Positions 9,190 through 18,119 of a stretch of 64,000 bases of DNA are shown in pieces. The translations under genes and the position numbers were made by a program. The stretch is from Phocicoccus schoeneichii (lineage in GTDB: Bacteria; Bacillota; Bacilli; Staphylococcales; Salinicoccaceae). The notes under the pieces are model-generated. The model saw only the letters and a program-made list of their open reading frames with translations, was not told where the DNA came from and ran no database searches. Each line of letters opens with the position of its first letter. The stretch's first letter is position 1. The DNA is taken from assembly GCF_014635565.1 (NCBI RefSeq), contig NZ_BMDB01000001.1, positions 620,001-684,000 of the forward strand, read 5' to 3'.

Positions 9190-10761
9190 CTATTCTTTTA
9201 TTAAAACCAAGCTTTCATGGTAGACAAGTGGGGAATAATCCCAAATATCTGTGAAAAATATGAGTGGATGGTAGATTCTTTCTTGGAGTACTCCAAATGG
9301 TAGTAGAATTTGCTCTATTTTCTTAAGATCACTTAACTCTTCACGAATTTTTCTCATCGCCTCTATTTTATATCTTCTCTTGAGATAATCGACTTGCTTC
9401 ATTTGCGCTTTAAAGTTACTTTCAATGAGTTGGCGTTCCCAGTCCGACTGACAACAGTGTTTCAAGTCATCGTATTGATTCATCACTTTTGCTTCTTGTT
9501 TTTTCAGTGCTTTCAATAAACGGCTATTTTCGTTATTTTTCTCAAGCTCTTTTCTTTTTTTCTCTATATCTTCAAGAAGGTTTTTGCTGAACGTTAACTG
9601 ATATTTTTCTAGCTTTTTATCTATTTCCTTAGGAACATACATGAATTCCATTCGTTTTACCACGAGAGGCATCGGAATTTCTAATGTTTCGAACACTTCA
9701 CTGAGTTCTCCCCAATATTTTACCTCAGCACCACCGCCAACAAAAATTAGCGTGTTAAAGAGACTTTCTTGCATCACTGGTCTTGTGACGACGTTGTTAC
9801 TCATTTGTACAGTGTCGTTTTCAATCAGTGCTAGAACTTCATCTCTAGTATACTCATTGTCTTCGGTACGATAAAGACCGTCCTCATATTTTAAGAGTGC
9901 ACGTCTATCTGTTGAGTTAACAAAAAGATGAACATTTGTTTCAGTCTCAATTGTCCTATCTATATTGAAGTGTGATGTAAACTTCTCTTGACCACTTCTA
10001 AATGCAGCATCAATTATTTCATGATTATTGAACATCTTTTTAAATGTCTCTTTTTCTAATTCACGAATATCTTTACTATGCGCATTTACGATGAGTAGAC
10101 CTTTATCTTTAAATAGTTCATGTACAAGTGCCGTAAAAAAATCTGTCCATGAATGATAGTTTTCTAGTTTTTGGACCAATACTTCTTTAATTTGGACAAG
10201 CTTTGGATTGTCATTAAGATAATTAAACATTTCATCTATAACAGACTTCATTGCATTCTTATCAAAGTCATAGAAACCGATACTCATTGGTACGGTTAAG
10301 TTTGGTTTATATGAAATCTTCTTAACGCGGTTATGATATCCGTCATATACATGAGTGTGGTTCACTTCTTCATAATCATGATCCTCGCCTGCAATCCAAA
10401 AGACGGGTATTGCATCATAATCAAATTTTTTCTTCACATCATTTTGTAAAATGAACAGCGTGATAATTTTATGAAGAATGTATGACGGGCTCATTAAGAG
10501 TCCAGCTTGCTGACCACCAATGATTACACGATGACCATTTTTTAATTTCTCTATATTTTCTCTTTGAGCCTCGTCTAAACCATACTTACTCATCTCTTTT
10601 TCTATAACTAGCGCAAGTGCTTTTGTATGAGCATGAGTTGGTCTCTCTTTTATCTTTTCAATTGTCTCTTTAGATAATGTATTCATCCCAAAGAATTTTA
10701 AATCATCAAGAGTGTTATTCTTGATGAGCGGTTCATTATAAGCTATATATTCGAAGATCAT
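9190..10761 (-). CDS. bshC: Bacillithiol biosynthesis cysteine-adding enzyme BshC
   Basis: Putative last enzyme of bacillithiol synthesis, joining cysteine to glucosaminyl-malate. The signature GGQQAGLLMSPSYILHKI (near residue 80) and PVFWIAGEDHDYEEVNH (near residue 123) are diagnostic of the family. A lysine- and glutamate-rich coiled-coil segment lies at about residues 390-450. The length of 523 residues is close to the family norm of about 540. AGGAG precedes the ATG, and a good promoter lies upstream. Its position beside mraZ is conserved in staphylococci. It acts in the cytoplasm in low-molecular-weight thiol metabolism. Confidence 0.94.
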   Translation of the reverse strand: MIFEYIAYNEPLIKNNTLDDLKFFGMNTLSKETIEKIKERPTHAHTKALALVIEKEMSKYGLDEAQRENIEKLKNGHRVIIGGQQAGLLMSPSYILHKIITLFILQNDVKKKFDYDAIPVFWIAGEDHDYEEVNHTHVYDGYHNRVKKISYKPNLTVPMSIGFYDFDKNAMKSVIDEMFNYLNDNPKLVQIKEVLVQKLENYHSWTDFFTALVHELFKDKGLLIVNAHSKDIRELEKETFKKMFNNHEIIDAAFRSGQEKFTSHFNIDRTIETETNVHLFVNSTDRRALLKYEDGLYRTEDNEYTRDEVLALIENDTVQMSNNVVTRPVMQESLFNTLIFVGGGAEVKYWGELSEVFETLEIPMPLVVKRMEFMYVPKEIDKKLEKYQLTFSKNLLEDIEKKRKELEKNNENSRLLKALKKQEAKVMNQYDDLKHCCQSDWERQLIESNFKAQMKQVDYLKRRYKIEAMRKIREELSDLKKIEQILLPFGVLQERIYHPLIFFTDIWDYSPLVYHESLVLIKE

Positions 10762-10793
10762 TTAAAATTCTCCTAATTTTATATGTTACTGAA

Positions 10794-10822
10794 ATTATAA
10801 GTAAATAACGCAAGTTTCTCAA
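10794..10822 (-). promoter_or_regulatory. Sigma-A promoter for bshC
   Basis: On the minus strand TTGAGA and TATAAT are separated by 17 bases and end about 33 bases upstream of the bshC start codon. The -10 hexamer is a perfect match to consensus. Confidence 0.75.
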
Positions 10823-10843
10823 ATAACACGCTTAAAAGTAAAC

Positions 10844-10872
10844 ATAAAAAAACATGGGGTTAACCCCATGTT
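10844..10872 (-). terminator. Terminator after rpmF
   Basis: A perfect palindrome built on AACATGGGGTT and its complement is followed on the minus strand by a run of seven T. It starts three bases after the rpmF stop. Confidence 0.88.
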
Positions 10873-10874
10873 AA

Positions 10875-11051
10875 TTAGTTAGCTACTGTAACTTCTTCGC
10901 CTTTATATGATCCACACTCTGGACATACGCGGTGTGATAATTTCATTTCACCACAGTTTGGGCACTCTGTCATACCAGGTGCACTTAATTTAATGTGTGT
11001 ACGGCGTTTATTTTTACGAGTTTTAGATGTTCTTCTTTTAGGTACTGCCAT
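10875..11051 (-). CDS. rpmF: 50S ribosomal protein L32
   Basis: Zinc-ribbon ribosomal protein of 58 residues. It starts [20 protein letters not shown] and holds two CxxC pairs (CPNC and CPEC) that bind zinc. The N-terminal AVPKRRTSK is the L32 signature. CGGAGG precedes the ATG. It follows the yceD-family gene by three bases, an almost universal pairing in bacteria, and is closed by a strong terminator. Confidence 0.98.
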   Translation of the reverse strand: MAVPKRRTSKTRKNKRRTHIKLSAPGMTECPNCGEMKLSHRVCPECGSYKGEEVTVAN

Positions 11052-11054
11052 TAT

Positions 11055-11579
11055 TTAATCCTCCGTTTCGTCACTAAATAGTGATTGTAATTTTTGAAGT
11101 CTTGGGTCAACAGGTCGTTCTTTTTCAAGTTCCTCTTCACTCCCAAAGACTTTCCAATTATCAGTGTTCGATGAACTTGGCAATGATTCACTTTCTGTAT
11201 ATACGTTTGGGATATTGACTATGATGAGTTCTCTCACTATTGGCTCAAGGTCAATTTCGTGAAGAACCGCGTGGAGATTGTCATCTTGTTCATCAATCTC
11301 ACTATCCGATTCAATCGATTCATCGAAAATTTCGACAGTATCAACTGAAAGTGGATACTTCACAGTATCACCTGAGCGACTATCAATCATGTGTACATCT
11401 GCTTCGATATGTAAGTTCACATCGAATCTTCTGTTTCCATGAATAATATCACCTGAAATTTCAATATCAAAAATTTCGATGATATCACGTCTATCAGTAA
11501 TATCCTCTAATTGTATACTAGAGTTAAAAGTAAATGCATTATCTTTAAACTTCCTAAGCTGTGAAAGTGACCACTTCAT
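11055..11579 (-). CDS. YceD/DUF177 family protein (YlbN)
   Basis: Protein of 174 residues in the DUF177 family, which is almost always encoded directly upstream of rpmF. It shows the expected central beta-rich region with FDVNLHIEADVHMIDSRSGD and an acidic C-terminal half ending in DPRLQKLQSLFSDE, a conserved terminal motif. Many members carry cysteines in the central region; this one has none. In plants and E. coli, members affect 23S rRNA accumulation, so a role in ribosome assembly is likely but not shown. A consensus promoter precedes it. Confidence 0.9.
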   Translation of the reverse strand: MKWSLSQLRKFKDNAFTFNSSIQLEDITDRRDIIEIFDIEISGDIIHGNRRFDVNLHIEADVHMIDSRSGDTVKYPLSVDTVEIFDESIESDSEIDEQDDNLHAVLHEIDLEPIVRELIIVNIPNVYTESESLPSSSNTDNWKVFGSEEELEKERPVDPRLQKLQSLFSDETED

Positions 11580-11609
11580 CTCTCTTCACCTCTTATAAGC
11601 ACAACAAAT

Positions 11610-11638
11610 ATTGTACAGAAATATCTATTTAGTGTCAA
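11610..11638 (-). promoter_or_regulatory. Strong sigma-A promoter for yceD-rpmF
   Basis: On the minus strand a perfect TTGACA is followed after 17 bases by TACAAT. It ends about 30 bases upstream of the yceD-family start codon and fits constitutive expression of a ribosomal operon. Confidence 0.82.
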
Positions 11639-11717
11639 GTTATTTTCTTAACACAATACTTATTAATTTAGTAATCTTTGCTATACTAAGTATAACTATA
11701 TCATGGTGGTGTTTAAC

Positions 11718-12854
11718 TTGAAAATACTTTCTCTTATAACTGAATATAACCCGCTTCATAACGGACATCTGTATCACATCAAAAAAGCGAAAGAGCTTGT
11801 GGATCCTGATGTTACTATTGCTATTATGAGTGGCAACTTTACTCAGCGCGGAGAACTCGCAGTCATCAATAAATTCGACCGTGCAAAAGAAGTCATTAAG
11901 CATGTCGATCTTGTTATCGAACTTCCTCTAATTAACGCCATTAGTTATGCCGATGACTTTGCAATTGGTGCAGTCAAAATGGCAATGGAACTCGGTACGA
12001 CAGATATTTGTTTTGGTAGTGAATCTGGTGACATGGCTGCATTCAAAGAAGCACTTAAAAATGAACAAGAAATCAATCAAGATGAATTAAAAGAGTTAAT
12101 AAAATCAGGCATGTCTTATCCACGTGCCATTGAAACATTAACCGATAACTCATTATTATCTGAACCAAATAACACACTAGGCATCAGCTATATGAAAGCA
12201 ATCGAGATGTTGGGAGCAAATATCACGCCTCACACTATTAAGCGTAAAGGTACCGGTTTCCACGATACGCATGACGAGTTGCAAGAATTCCAGAGTGCTA
12301 CTGGACTTCGTAAGTTATTAAAAGATAAAGACCAACAAACTGCAGAGAAGTATATGCCATATCGCTTAGCACGAAAAATTATTGAACGTGGTGTTGTCGA
12401 CAACGAGACTATGTTTAAGACATTAAAAGCAATTCTCTTAAGAAGCACAGAAGACGAACTAAAAAGTATTTACATGATGACAGAAGGTCTTGAGAATAGG
12501 CTCATTGAGTATATTAAACAAGCAGAATCATATGCTGAGTTCTTGACCTTAATTAAGACAAAACGTTACACATGGACGAGACTTTCACGACTTCTTATAT
12601 ATGTGCTCTTAAATATTACAGAGTATGACGTAAGTGAGACAGAATTACCTACTGCTGTACGCGTGCTTGCAATGAACGTCACTGGTCAATATTATCTATC
12701 TACTTTAAAAGATAAACACATATTTACTAATATCAATAAAAAGTCGCGTCAATATTTCAAAGATGAAATCAAAGCAACTGAAATTTATAACACTTTAACT
12801 GGTACAACAATGAATGACTTTAACACACCTGTAATCATTCACAGAAGAGTTTAA
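11718..12854 (+). CDS. tmcAL: tRNA(Met) cytidine acetate ligase TmcAL
   Basis: Cytoplasmic enzyme that uses acetate and ATP to form N4-acetylcytidine at the wobble base of elongator tRNA-Met (B. subtilis YlbM). The N-terminus SLITEYNPLHNGHLYHI carries the HxGH nucleotidyltransferase motif, and MSGNFTQRGE follows, both typical. I prefer the TTG start, which gives KILSLITEYNP and has GGTGGTG upstream; an in-frame ATG five codons earlier lies too close to that site. The product has 378 residues, normal for the family. It diverges from yceD-rpmF and ends at a bidirectional terminator. Confidence 0.93.
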   Translation: MKILSLITEYNPLHNGHLYHIKKAKELVDPDVTIAIMSGNFTQRGELAVINKFDRAKEVIKHVDLVIELPLINAISYADDFAIGAVKMAMELGTTDICFGSESGDMAAFKEALKNEQEINQDELKELIKSGMSYPRAIETLTDNSLLSEPNNTLGISYMKAIEMLGANITPHTIKRKGTGFHDTHDELQEFQSATGLRKLLKDKDQQTAEKYMPYRLARKIIERGVVDNETMFKTLKAILLRSTEDELKSIYMMTEGLENRLIEYIKQAESYAEFLTLIKTKRYTWTRLSRLLIYVLLNITEYDVSETELPTAVRVLAMNVTGQYYLSTLKDKHIFTNINKKSRQYFKDEIKATEIYNTLTGTTMNDFNTPVIIHRRV

Positions 12855-12855
12855 T

Positions 12856-12890
12856 AAAAGACCTTGTATCTGAATAGATACAAGGTCTTA
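12856..12890. terminator. Bidirectional terminator between tmcAL and coaD
   Basis: A 13-base perfect stem with arm AAGACCTTGTATC and a six-base loop lies between two convergent genes. It is flanked by A and T tracts, so it can serve both strands. Confidence 0.85.
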
Positions 12891-12902
12891 ATTCATATAC
12901 AC

Positions 12903-13388
12903 CTATTTTTTAAACTTCTCTTTTAATGCTTTCTCTACTACCGGTGGAACAACGTCTGACACTTTACCACCATGGCTCGCAACATCTTTTGCGATTGAAC
13001 TTGAGATGAATGAGTATTTATTATTTGTCATGATGAACACCGTCTCAACGTTATCATTAAGTTTTCTGTTCATAGACGCCATCTGCATCTCATACTCAAA
13101 GTCAGAGACTGCACGTAGTCCTCTGACAATTGCAGTTGCACCCACTTCATTACAGAAGTCAATTAATAGCCCATCAAAAATTTTAACTTCTACATTATCT
13201 AAAGTACTCATCGCCTCTTCAATCAGTTCGACACGCTCTTGTGGTGTGAATAATGACGACTTACTCACATTTTTTGAAACACATACATAAACGATATCAA
13301 ATACGCGCGACGCACGCTCTATAATATCCATATGACCATACGTGATCGGGTCAAATGAACCTGAACACACAGCGATTCTTTTAGTCAT
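12903..13388 (-). CDS. coaD: Phosphopantetheine adenylyltransferase CoaD
   Basis: Penultimate enzyme of coenzyme A synthesis, transferring AMP from ATP to 4-phosphopantetheine. The nucleotidyltransferase motif [17 protein letters not shown] (residues 10-26) and the C-terminal [17 protein letters not shown] motif are clear. The length of 161 residues is typical. It overlaps the end of rsmD by eight bases on the same strand, the usual pairing in Firmicutes. Confidence 0.97.
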   Translation of the reverse strand: MTKRIAVCSGSFDPITYGHMDIIERASRVFDIVYVCVSKNVSKSSLFTPQERVELIEEAMSTLDNVEVKIFDGLLIDFCNEVGATAIVRGLRAVSDFEYEMQMASMNRKLNDNVETVFIMTNNKYSFISSSIAKDVASHGGKVSDVVPPVVEKALKEKFKK

Positions 13389-13932
13389 TTAAATCTCTCC
13401 TTAAAAATTGACACTTAGTTGTACCTTGCTCGATTGCTTTTTCTAGTTCAAATGGCGCAATTTTTATATGTTCATTCTTACCACTCTCCACAATAATCGT
13501 GCCATCCGGTTTTAACAAATCAAACTCATCGATCATGTGAATCGCAATATCTGCGACTTTTTTATTATACGGCGGATCTATAAAGATAAAATCAAACTGT
13601 CTCTCTCGTTTATGTAATGCCTTGATTGCTCTTCTATAATCATTTCGGTAGACTTCTATCTCTTCATCAAGATCCTCCACGTTATTTTTTATAACCTTAA
13701 TTGCGTCCATCGCTCCATCGATAATTATAGCGCGTTCACCGCCACGAGAAATCGCCTCTATAGTCAGTGCCCCACTTCCTCCAAAAAGGTCAAGGATATC
13801 GCCATAAATCGCTCCTAGAGAACTGAACATAGACTCTCGTAACTTTTCTCCAGTTGGACGTGTATCGTTTTTATTTAGTGTCTCGATACGTTTGTTTTTA
13901 TACTTTCCTGCGATGATACGCACTCTTGTCAC
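13381..13932 (-). CDS. rsmD: 16S rRNA (guanine-966 N2)-methyltransferase RsmD
   Basis: SAM-dependent methyltransferase acting on G966 of 16S rRNA in the small subunit. It shows [15 protein letters not shown] at the N-terminus, [16 protein letters not shown], a SAM-binding [17 protein letters not shown] and the catalytic motif [11 protein letters not shown]. The length of 183 residues is normal. It is cotranscribed with coaD, whose start lies within its last codons. Confidence 0.96.
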   Translation of the reverse strand: MTRVRIIAGKYKNKRIETLNKNDTRPTGEKLRESMFSSLGAIYGDILDLFGGSGALTIEAISRGGERAIIIDGAMDAIKVIKNNVEDLDEEIEVYRNDYRRAIKALHKRERQFDFIFIDPPYNKKVADIAIHMIDEFDLLKPDGTIIVESGKNEHIKIAPFELEKAIEQGTTKCQFLRRDLND

Positions 13933-13995
13933 CTTTCTTTCTAATCAAATTAATTTTATACTGTATATAGAACATAATTACGAAGGAGAATTCCT

Positions 13996-14364
13996 GTGCA
14001 AAAATTTATTTTATTAGGAAATGGTTATAGTGAAATTTTTGAGCTTCAGGCGCTCATTGAATATAACCATACCCGTATTGATAAAGCTGTTTTTATCCAT
14101 CACGAAGATGCACCATCGACATTTGTCCTCATCATGAAGCCTGTTGAAAAGAATTTCCAGGCACTCTACACTATATTGAGAGGCCTAAGAAAAGGTCATG
14201 AAGGAGAAATGTATACTATTATTTCTAAGTGGTTAGACGATAAAAACATTCAAAAAATTGATATGTCTTCAAGAGACCCTGAAGATTTCCATGAAGAAGA
14301 ATTGTACTATCAATACATCATTGGAGTATTAAGATTAAACCACATCATTCCACCGCTTCAGTAG
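13996..14364 (+). CDS. Conserved hypothetical protein, 122 residues
   Basis: I do not recognise a function. The GTG start has AAGGAGAATTCCT upstream, a good ribosome binding site. The protein is soluble, mixed alpha/beta, with no membrane segment or signal. It starts MQKFILLGNGYSEIFELQAL and has an acidic EDFHEEELYYQYIIGVL stretch near the C-terminus. It sits in the ylb block, between rsmD and ylbG, where related bacteria also carry uncharacterised small genes. Its last 20 bases overlap the 3' end of ylbG, which is transcribed towards it. Confidence 0.75.
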   Translation: MQKFILLGNGYSEIFELQALIEYNHTRIDKAVFIHHEDAPSTFVLIMKPVEKNFQALYTILRGLRKGHEGEMYTIISKWLDDKNIQKIDMSSRDPEDFHEEELYYQYIIGVLRLNHIIPPLQ

Positions 14365-14623
14365 CCTCGAATGAAGGTGATGTTCCTTCATCAAATTTCT
14401 TATACTCAGTCTTGATGTTTCTATACTCTGACTCTAATACATTCGTCACATACTTTAGTTTTGAAAGATGCTCGAGTGTCTTTTCGAGATCAGAGTCATT
14501 AATATAGACAAGCATGTACTTTTGTTTTGTATTCACATACACGACGTTGCCATAGCGACGCAATTGTCGTATAAATTTATTTTGTTTAAAATATATATAT
14601 AAACCAATACGTTTCGTTATCAT
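14345..14623 (-). CDS. ylbG: UPF0298 family protein YlbG
   Basis: Small cytoplasmic protein of 92 residues in the UPF0298 (DUF2129) family. It begins MITKRIGLYIYFKQNKFIRQ, matching the family pattern of a short KR-containing start followed by a beta strand, and continues RRYGNVVYVNTKQKYMLVYI. I chose the ATG with GGGTG six bases upstream; the frame also contains a GTG three codons earlier. The function is unknown. It is conserved in the ylb block of Bacilli and converges with a hypothetical gene, overlapping it by 20 bases. Confidence 0.88.
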   Translation of the reverse strand: MITKRIGLYIYFKQNKFIRQLRRYGNVVYVNTKQKYMLVYINDSDLEKTLEHLSKLKYVTNVLESEYRNIKTEYKKFDEGTSPSFEATEAVE

Positions 14624-14702
14624 AATATTCACCCATAAATCCCTTTAAACGTATCATAACATATTTATGAATTTCACTAATATACAAAGATGGAGGATTC
14701 AT

Positions 14703-15617
14703 ATGTCAAAATTAAAAAAGTCAATTATACTCGGCACGCTCATTGGGAGTGTGGCCTATACAGCAAGTAAATGTATTGTTAAGCAACCTGTTGTAGAAGT
14801 TAAACCCTATTTCAAAAGGAACTCTCCATACTTATTCGCACATCGCGGCGGTCTTGGGCTCCGTCCTGAACATACAAAACTCGCATTCGATAATGCTTTA
14901 AACTTTAATGTCGACGGATTTGAAATTGATATTCGTCTCACGAAAGATGAAGAGATTGTTGTCTTCCATGACGAATATATCGATCGTGTATCAGACGGAT
15001 TCGGTAAAGTCTCAGATTATACTCTAGAAGAGCTTAGAACGTTTGACTTTGGACATCACTTCAAACTGTCTGACGATAGTCATCCATATCGTGATCACAA
15101 AGATGCTAAAATTATGACTCTGAATGAATTGCTCGACTTGTACCCAAGTATGCTTATCAATATAGATATTAAAGACCCAATCGAAACACGTGCTGGTGGA
15201 ATTGTTGTAAAAAAGTTATATGATTTATTAGAGAGTAAATCCGTAAGGAACCGTGTACTTATTACAAGTTTCCACGATGACCAAATCAATCAATTTAACT
15301 TATATGCTAAAAATAAGTATGCATTAGGTGCTGGTGTAGACGAAGTACTTAAAGCCTATTTACATTTTATATCTGGCTTCAGCCACTTCTATACTCCAAC
15401 AAGAGACACATTCCAGTTGCCTACTTCAGTTGGTAAACTCAGACTGGATTCACGTTTTTTCATCCAATTCCTTAAAAAGTTAAATATCACACCAGGATAC
15501 TGGGTGATCAATGATATAGAAACGATGAGTAAACTACTAGAAAGTGGTGCACACACGATTGTCACTGACTATCCAGATATCGCACATCACGGTTTAAGAG
15601 ATAAATTTGAACTGTAA
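14703..15617 (+). CDS. Glycerophosphodiester phosphodiesterase family protein
   Basis: Metal-dependent phosphodiesterase predicted to hydrolyse glycerophosphodiesters to glycerol-3-phosphate and an alcohol. The catalytic motifs are present: FAHRGGLGLRPEHTKLAF, FEIDIRLTKDEEIVVFHDE with the metal-binding Glu, Asp and His, and INIDIKDP. A hydrophobic N-terminal stretch (about residues 8-20, IILGTLIGSVAYT) suggests membrane anchoring or export. I chose the ATG after TGGAGG; the frame is open 12 codons further upstream without a ribosome binding site. The product has 304 residues. It ends at a bidirectional terminator shared with ricF. Confidence 0.92.
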   Translation: MSKLKKSIILGTLIGSVAYTASKCIVKQPVVEVKPYFKRNSPYLFAHRGGLGLRPEHTKLAFDNALNFNVDGFEIDIRLTKDEEIVVFHDEYIDRVSDGFGKVSDYTLEELRTFDFGHHFKLSDDSHPYRDHKDAKIMTLNELLDLYPSMLINIDIKDPIETRAGGIVVKKLYDLLESKSVRNRVLITSFHDDQINQFNLYAKNKYALGAGVDEVLKAYLHFISGFSHFYTPTRDTFQLPTSVGKLRLDSRFFIQFLKKLNITPGYWVINDIETMSKLLESGAHTIVTDYPDIAHHGLRDKFEL

Positions 15618-15633
15618 CTAATTTTAACAACAT

Positions 15634-15670
15634 AAAAGGTATGTCTCCTAAATATTGAGACATACCTTTT
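15634..15670. terminator. Bidirectional terminator between gdpD-like gene and ricF
   Basis: Fourteen-base perfect inverted repeat with arm AAAAGGTATGTCTC and a nine-base loop, placed between convergent genes with A and T tails on both sides. Confidence 0.87.
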
Positions 15671-15679
15671 ATTAATATA

Positions 15680-16120
15680 TTAACTTGCACAACTGCATGA
15701 ACTACCTGTACTACAACCGCCGCTAGATTTACCACTAAAGAATGGATTATGACTCACAACATTCGCATGTTCTGACACAGATTGACCGATTATAAACATC
15801 ACTTCGTCTAAGATGTTTTGAAGGAGATATTCTGCACGTCGATATTCGATAACAACAGGATTCATATCCACTTCTTTTTTCATCTTGTTTACTTTTTTAC
15901 GCATCTCACTAAAGTCTGGGTGATATTTACCGAATCGTTCCACTTCACTGAACTCTTCTTTCAACTTAGTAAATTTATTTATAAGCACACGACACTCATT
16001 GTCTGTATGTAGCAATTCTTTATATTTTAAATATGAATGATATTCTTCTGATTCACGAATCATGAGGCCTACTTTGTCCAACTGATCCAATATTTCAACA
16101 TCTGAAAAGGTTAGAAACAT
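15680..16120 (-). CDS. ricF: RicF (YlbF) family regulator, Fe-S binding tail
   Basis: YlbF/YmcA family helical protein of 146 residues. In B. subtilis RicF joins RicA and RicT in a complex that holds iron-sulfur clusters and steers RNase Y-dependent mRNA maturation. The helical core DQLDKVGLMIRESEEYHSYL and FSEVERFGKYHPDF match the family. The C-terminal tail GGCSTGSSCSCAS has three cysteines, consistent with the cluster-ligating tail of RicF. The ATG has GGGAG eight bases upstream; a GTG three codons earlier is the alternative. Confidence 0.88.
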   Translation of the reverse strand: MFLTFSDVEILDQLDKVGLMIRESEEYHSYLKYKELLHTDNECRVLINKFTKLKEEFSEVERFGKYHPDFSEMRKKVNKMKKEVDMNPVVIEYRRAEYLLQNILDEVMFIIGQSVSEHANVVSHNPFFSGKSSGGCSTGSSCSCAS

Positions 16121-16182
16121 AACACTCACTCCCTAACGCTATTTTATCACATGCAATTGATTTAAACTTAACAAAAATGTAT

Positions 16183-16211
16183 TTGTATTTAAGGTTTGAA
16201 TAGATTAAAAT
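16183..16211 (+). promoter_or_regulatory. Promoter for yugN
   Basis: TTGTAT and TAAAAT separated by 17 bases, with the -10 element about 32 bases upstream of the yugN-family start codon. Confidence 0.6.
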
Positions 16212-16243
16212 GAATGTAATGGAACAAACGGGAGGGCAATTCG

Positions 16244-16600
16244 ATGGTATTTGAAAACTCTGGTATTGAAAACGTAATTATACCACAAGATGTTTTACAA
16301 TTAGTGATGAATAAAAACGGTTGTGTACTTGGTGGAAGCTGGGACTACGAACGTATGACTTTTGACTACAAATATGAAATTCCAGAAGGAATTTATTACT
16401 TACGCTTCCCAGGATATGCAGTGGAAGGAGACGTAGGTGCGCGTAATGCAACTTTACAACTCATGGACCCTTACATGGGGAAACACTACTATCCAACAGG
16501 AATCGAATACGGTAAAGATGAGTATTTCCCTGAGCGTATTGTAGATCATGCAATCCAAAAAATTAAAAAGATTCATACTGACTTAGTTGAATTAGCATAA
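16244..16600 (+). CDS. YugN-like family protein
   Basis: Protein of 118 residues in the YugN-like family, whose function is unknown. The pattern GGSWDYERMTFDYKYE, YYLRFPGYAVEGDVG and a conserved Y-P-x-G-I-E-Y run (YYPTGIEYGKDEYFPERIV) support the assignment. It is soluble, with no signal or membrane segment. GGGAGG lies upstream of the ATG. The gene is a single transcription unit with its own promoter and terminator, between ricF and the cta genes. Confidence 0.85.
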   Translation: MVFENSGIENVIIPQDVLQLVMNKNGCVLGGSWDYERMTFDYKYEIPEGIYYLRFPGYAVEGDVGARNATLQLMDPYMGKHYYPTGIEYGKDEYFPERIVDHAIQKIKKIHTDLVELA

Positions 16601-16602
16601 CA

Positions 16603-16633
16603 AAAACCCGAAGTGAGGATCACTTCGGGTTTT
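16603..16633. terminator. Bidirectional terminator between yugN and ctaM
   Basis: Perfect 13-base stem with arm AAAACCCGAAGTG and a five-base loop, starting two bases after the yugN-family stop and flanked by A and T tracts. Confidence 0.88.
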
Positions 16634-16646
16634 ATTATGTCCTTAA

Positions 16647-17120
16647 TTATTTGTGATTAAAAATAGCTTCGAAGAGTCCTGCTTGTTCTCCACCTGGATA
16701 CATGATGTAAAGTAACACATACACCATAACTCCAGTGATTGCAGTAATAAACCAAATCACAGATGTTAACATACCTAACTTTCTATGAATACCTAGTTTG
16801 TTTTTCTTACCAGTAAATACTTGATAACCCCCAAGTACTCCACCAATAGTAGACAAACAGATATGCGTAATTAGGAAGATTACATAATATGTTTTTAATG
16901 TTTCTGGTCCAGCGAAAGTCGTACTACCAATAAAGACTGTTTTAGAAACGTAGATTACAAAGAAAATACCAGCAAAAATTGCTGATAAAGTCATGAATCT
17001 GTCATGACCTTCTAAATCTTTATTTTTTCCGAGAATTTTTGCTAAACCAATCGCCATCATAATCGCACTTAAGACGATAAATGATGTACTGATCGTTGGC
17101 AAAATAAAATGTAAGTTCAT
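16647..17120 (-). CDS. ctaM: DUF420 heme-copper oxidase assembly protein CtaM
   Basis: Four- to five-span membrane protein of 157 residues in the DUF420 (YozB) family. In S. aureus the family member CtaM is needed for a functional heme-copper terminal oxidase. Membrane segments are evident at about residues 7-28, 42-64, 78-100 and 115-145. Conserved histidines occur in LEGHDRFM, FLITHICLSTIGG and GIHRKLGM. It lies 14 bases after ctaG in what looks like a two-gene operon beside the caa3 oxidase genes, which fits an assembly role. Confidence 0.87.
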   Translation of the reverse strand: MNLHFILPTISTSFIVLSAIMMAIGLAKILGKNKDLEGHDRFMTLSAIFAGIFFVIYVSKTVFIGSTTFAGPETLKTYYVIFLITHICLSTIGGVLGGYQVFTGKKNKLGIHRKLGMLTSVIWFITAITGVMVYVLLYIMYPGGEQAGLFEAIFNHK

Positions 17121-17134
17121 AAATGATTATCCTC

Positions 17135-18088
17135 TTATCTATATTGTCTATCCAATTCTTGTTGTTTAAGTACTTTCTCTAAATTCTTTCTAGTAATTTC
17201 TTCTTGGTCTCCACTTTCAGATTTCCACCAGTGGAAGAAGATATATCCCAGAATAACAGAGAAAAACACTTCTTGTAAAATTTTCATGATAATACCGCCT
17301 GTACGTTGGTCCCCAAGAGGTGTCATCGTACTGAAGTACTCTGGTCCTGAAATCATATTTTGACCTTTAAGTGAGTCTAATACGCCTGCAGGCACACATA
17401 ATTCCATCGCTTTTAACCAAGAACCGCTTTCTGTATACGTTTTAAACATTGGTGCTTCAGCGAATATAATCAGACCACACGCTGGTAGTAATAGTCCTCC
17501 GATACCAAATACATATAGCATCTTAAATAATCCACCCATATGTTTCTCTTGTGGATCGATTGTGTTTAATACTGGCCAGAAACACATCGTCGCAGTAATA
17601 AAAAGAATTGCAAGTGCAAGTACGTGTAGTGATTGGTTCATCTTAAGTGCATCCATGACAACAGGAATGTGATAAAGACTAAACGCTGCACAGAATAATA
17701 CAAGTACAACTAAAGGCTTTTGGCACATCTTATGTAGTTGTCTTAACACGGGTTGCTTAACGAGATATCGCCATAAATAATCAGGAACTGCGAAATACAG
17801 CATTGGCGGTACAAGGAGTAACCCAAGCGCCATTTGAATCATATGGAATGTAAATAGAATATGACTCAATATATCTATTGGTGAACCAAAAGTAATGTAG
17901 AACAGTATGAATACGCTAAGAGACATAAATATCTCAAATGGTGTTAGTTTTCTTCCACCTTCGAATTCTTTATACCATTTCATTGTTAGTAAGAAATATG
18001 CAATTGCTACTGCAATTGTAAATACTAGTAGAAATGGGCTCCAGTTAGCTATAAATCCGAAGATTCTAATAGATAGAAGTCTATCCAT
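17135..18088 (-). CDS. ctaG: Cytochrome c oxidase assembly factor CtaG (caa3 type)
   Basis: Polytopic membrane protein of 317 residues in the Bacillus-type CtaG family, needed for formation of active caa3 oxidase, probably in copper delivery to subunit I. It has about seven hydrophobic segments and the family histidine motifs ILSHILFTFHMIQMALG, FSLYHIPVVMD and FHWWKSESGD. It is separated from ctaF by a terminator and has its own promoter overlapped by a palindrome, so it can be regulated apart from the structural subunits. ctaM follows directly. Confidence 0.92.
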   Translation of the reverse strand: MDRLLSIRIFGFIANWSPFLLVFTIAVAIAYFLLTMKWYKEFEGGRKLTPFEIFMSLSVFILFYITFGSPIDILSHILFTFHMIQMALGLLLVPPMLYFAVPDYLWRYLVKQPVLRQLHKMCQKPLVVLVLFCAAFSLYHIPVVMDALKMNQSLHVLALAILFITATMCFWPVLNTIDPQEKHMGGLFKMLYVFGIGGLLLPACGLIIFAEAPMFKTYTESGSWLKAMELCVPAGVLDSLKGQNMISGPEYFSTMTPLGDQRTGGIIMKILQEVFFSVILGYIFFHWWKSESGDQEEITRKNLEKVLKQQELDRQYR

Positions 18089-18119
18089 TATTCATCACCC
18101 TTTTTTATTCGATAGCTTA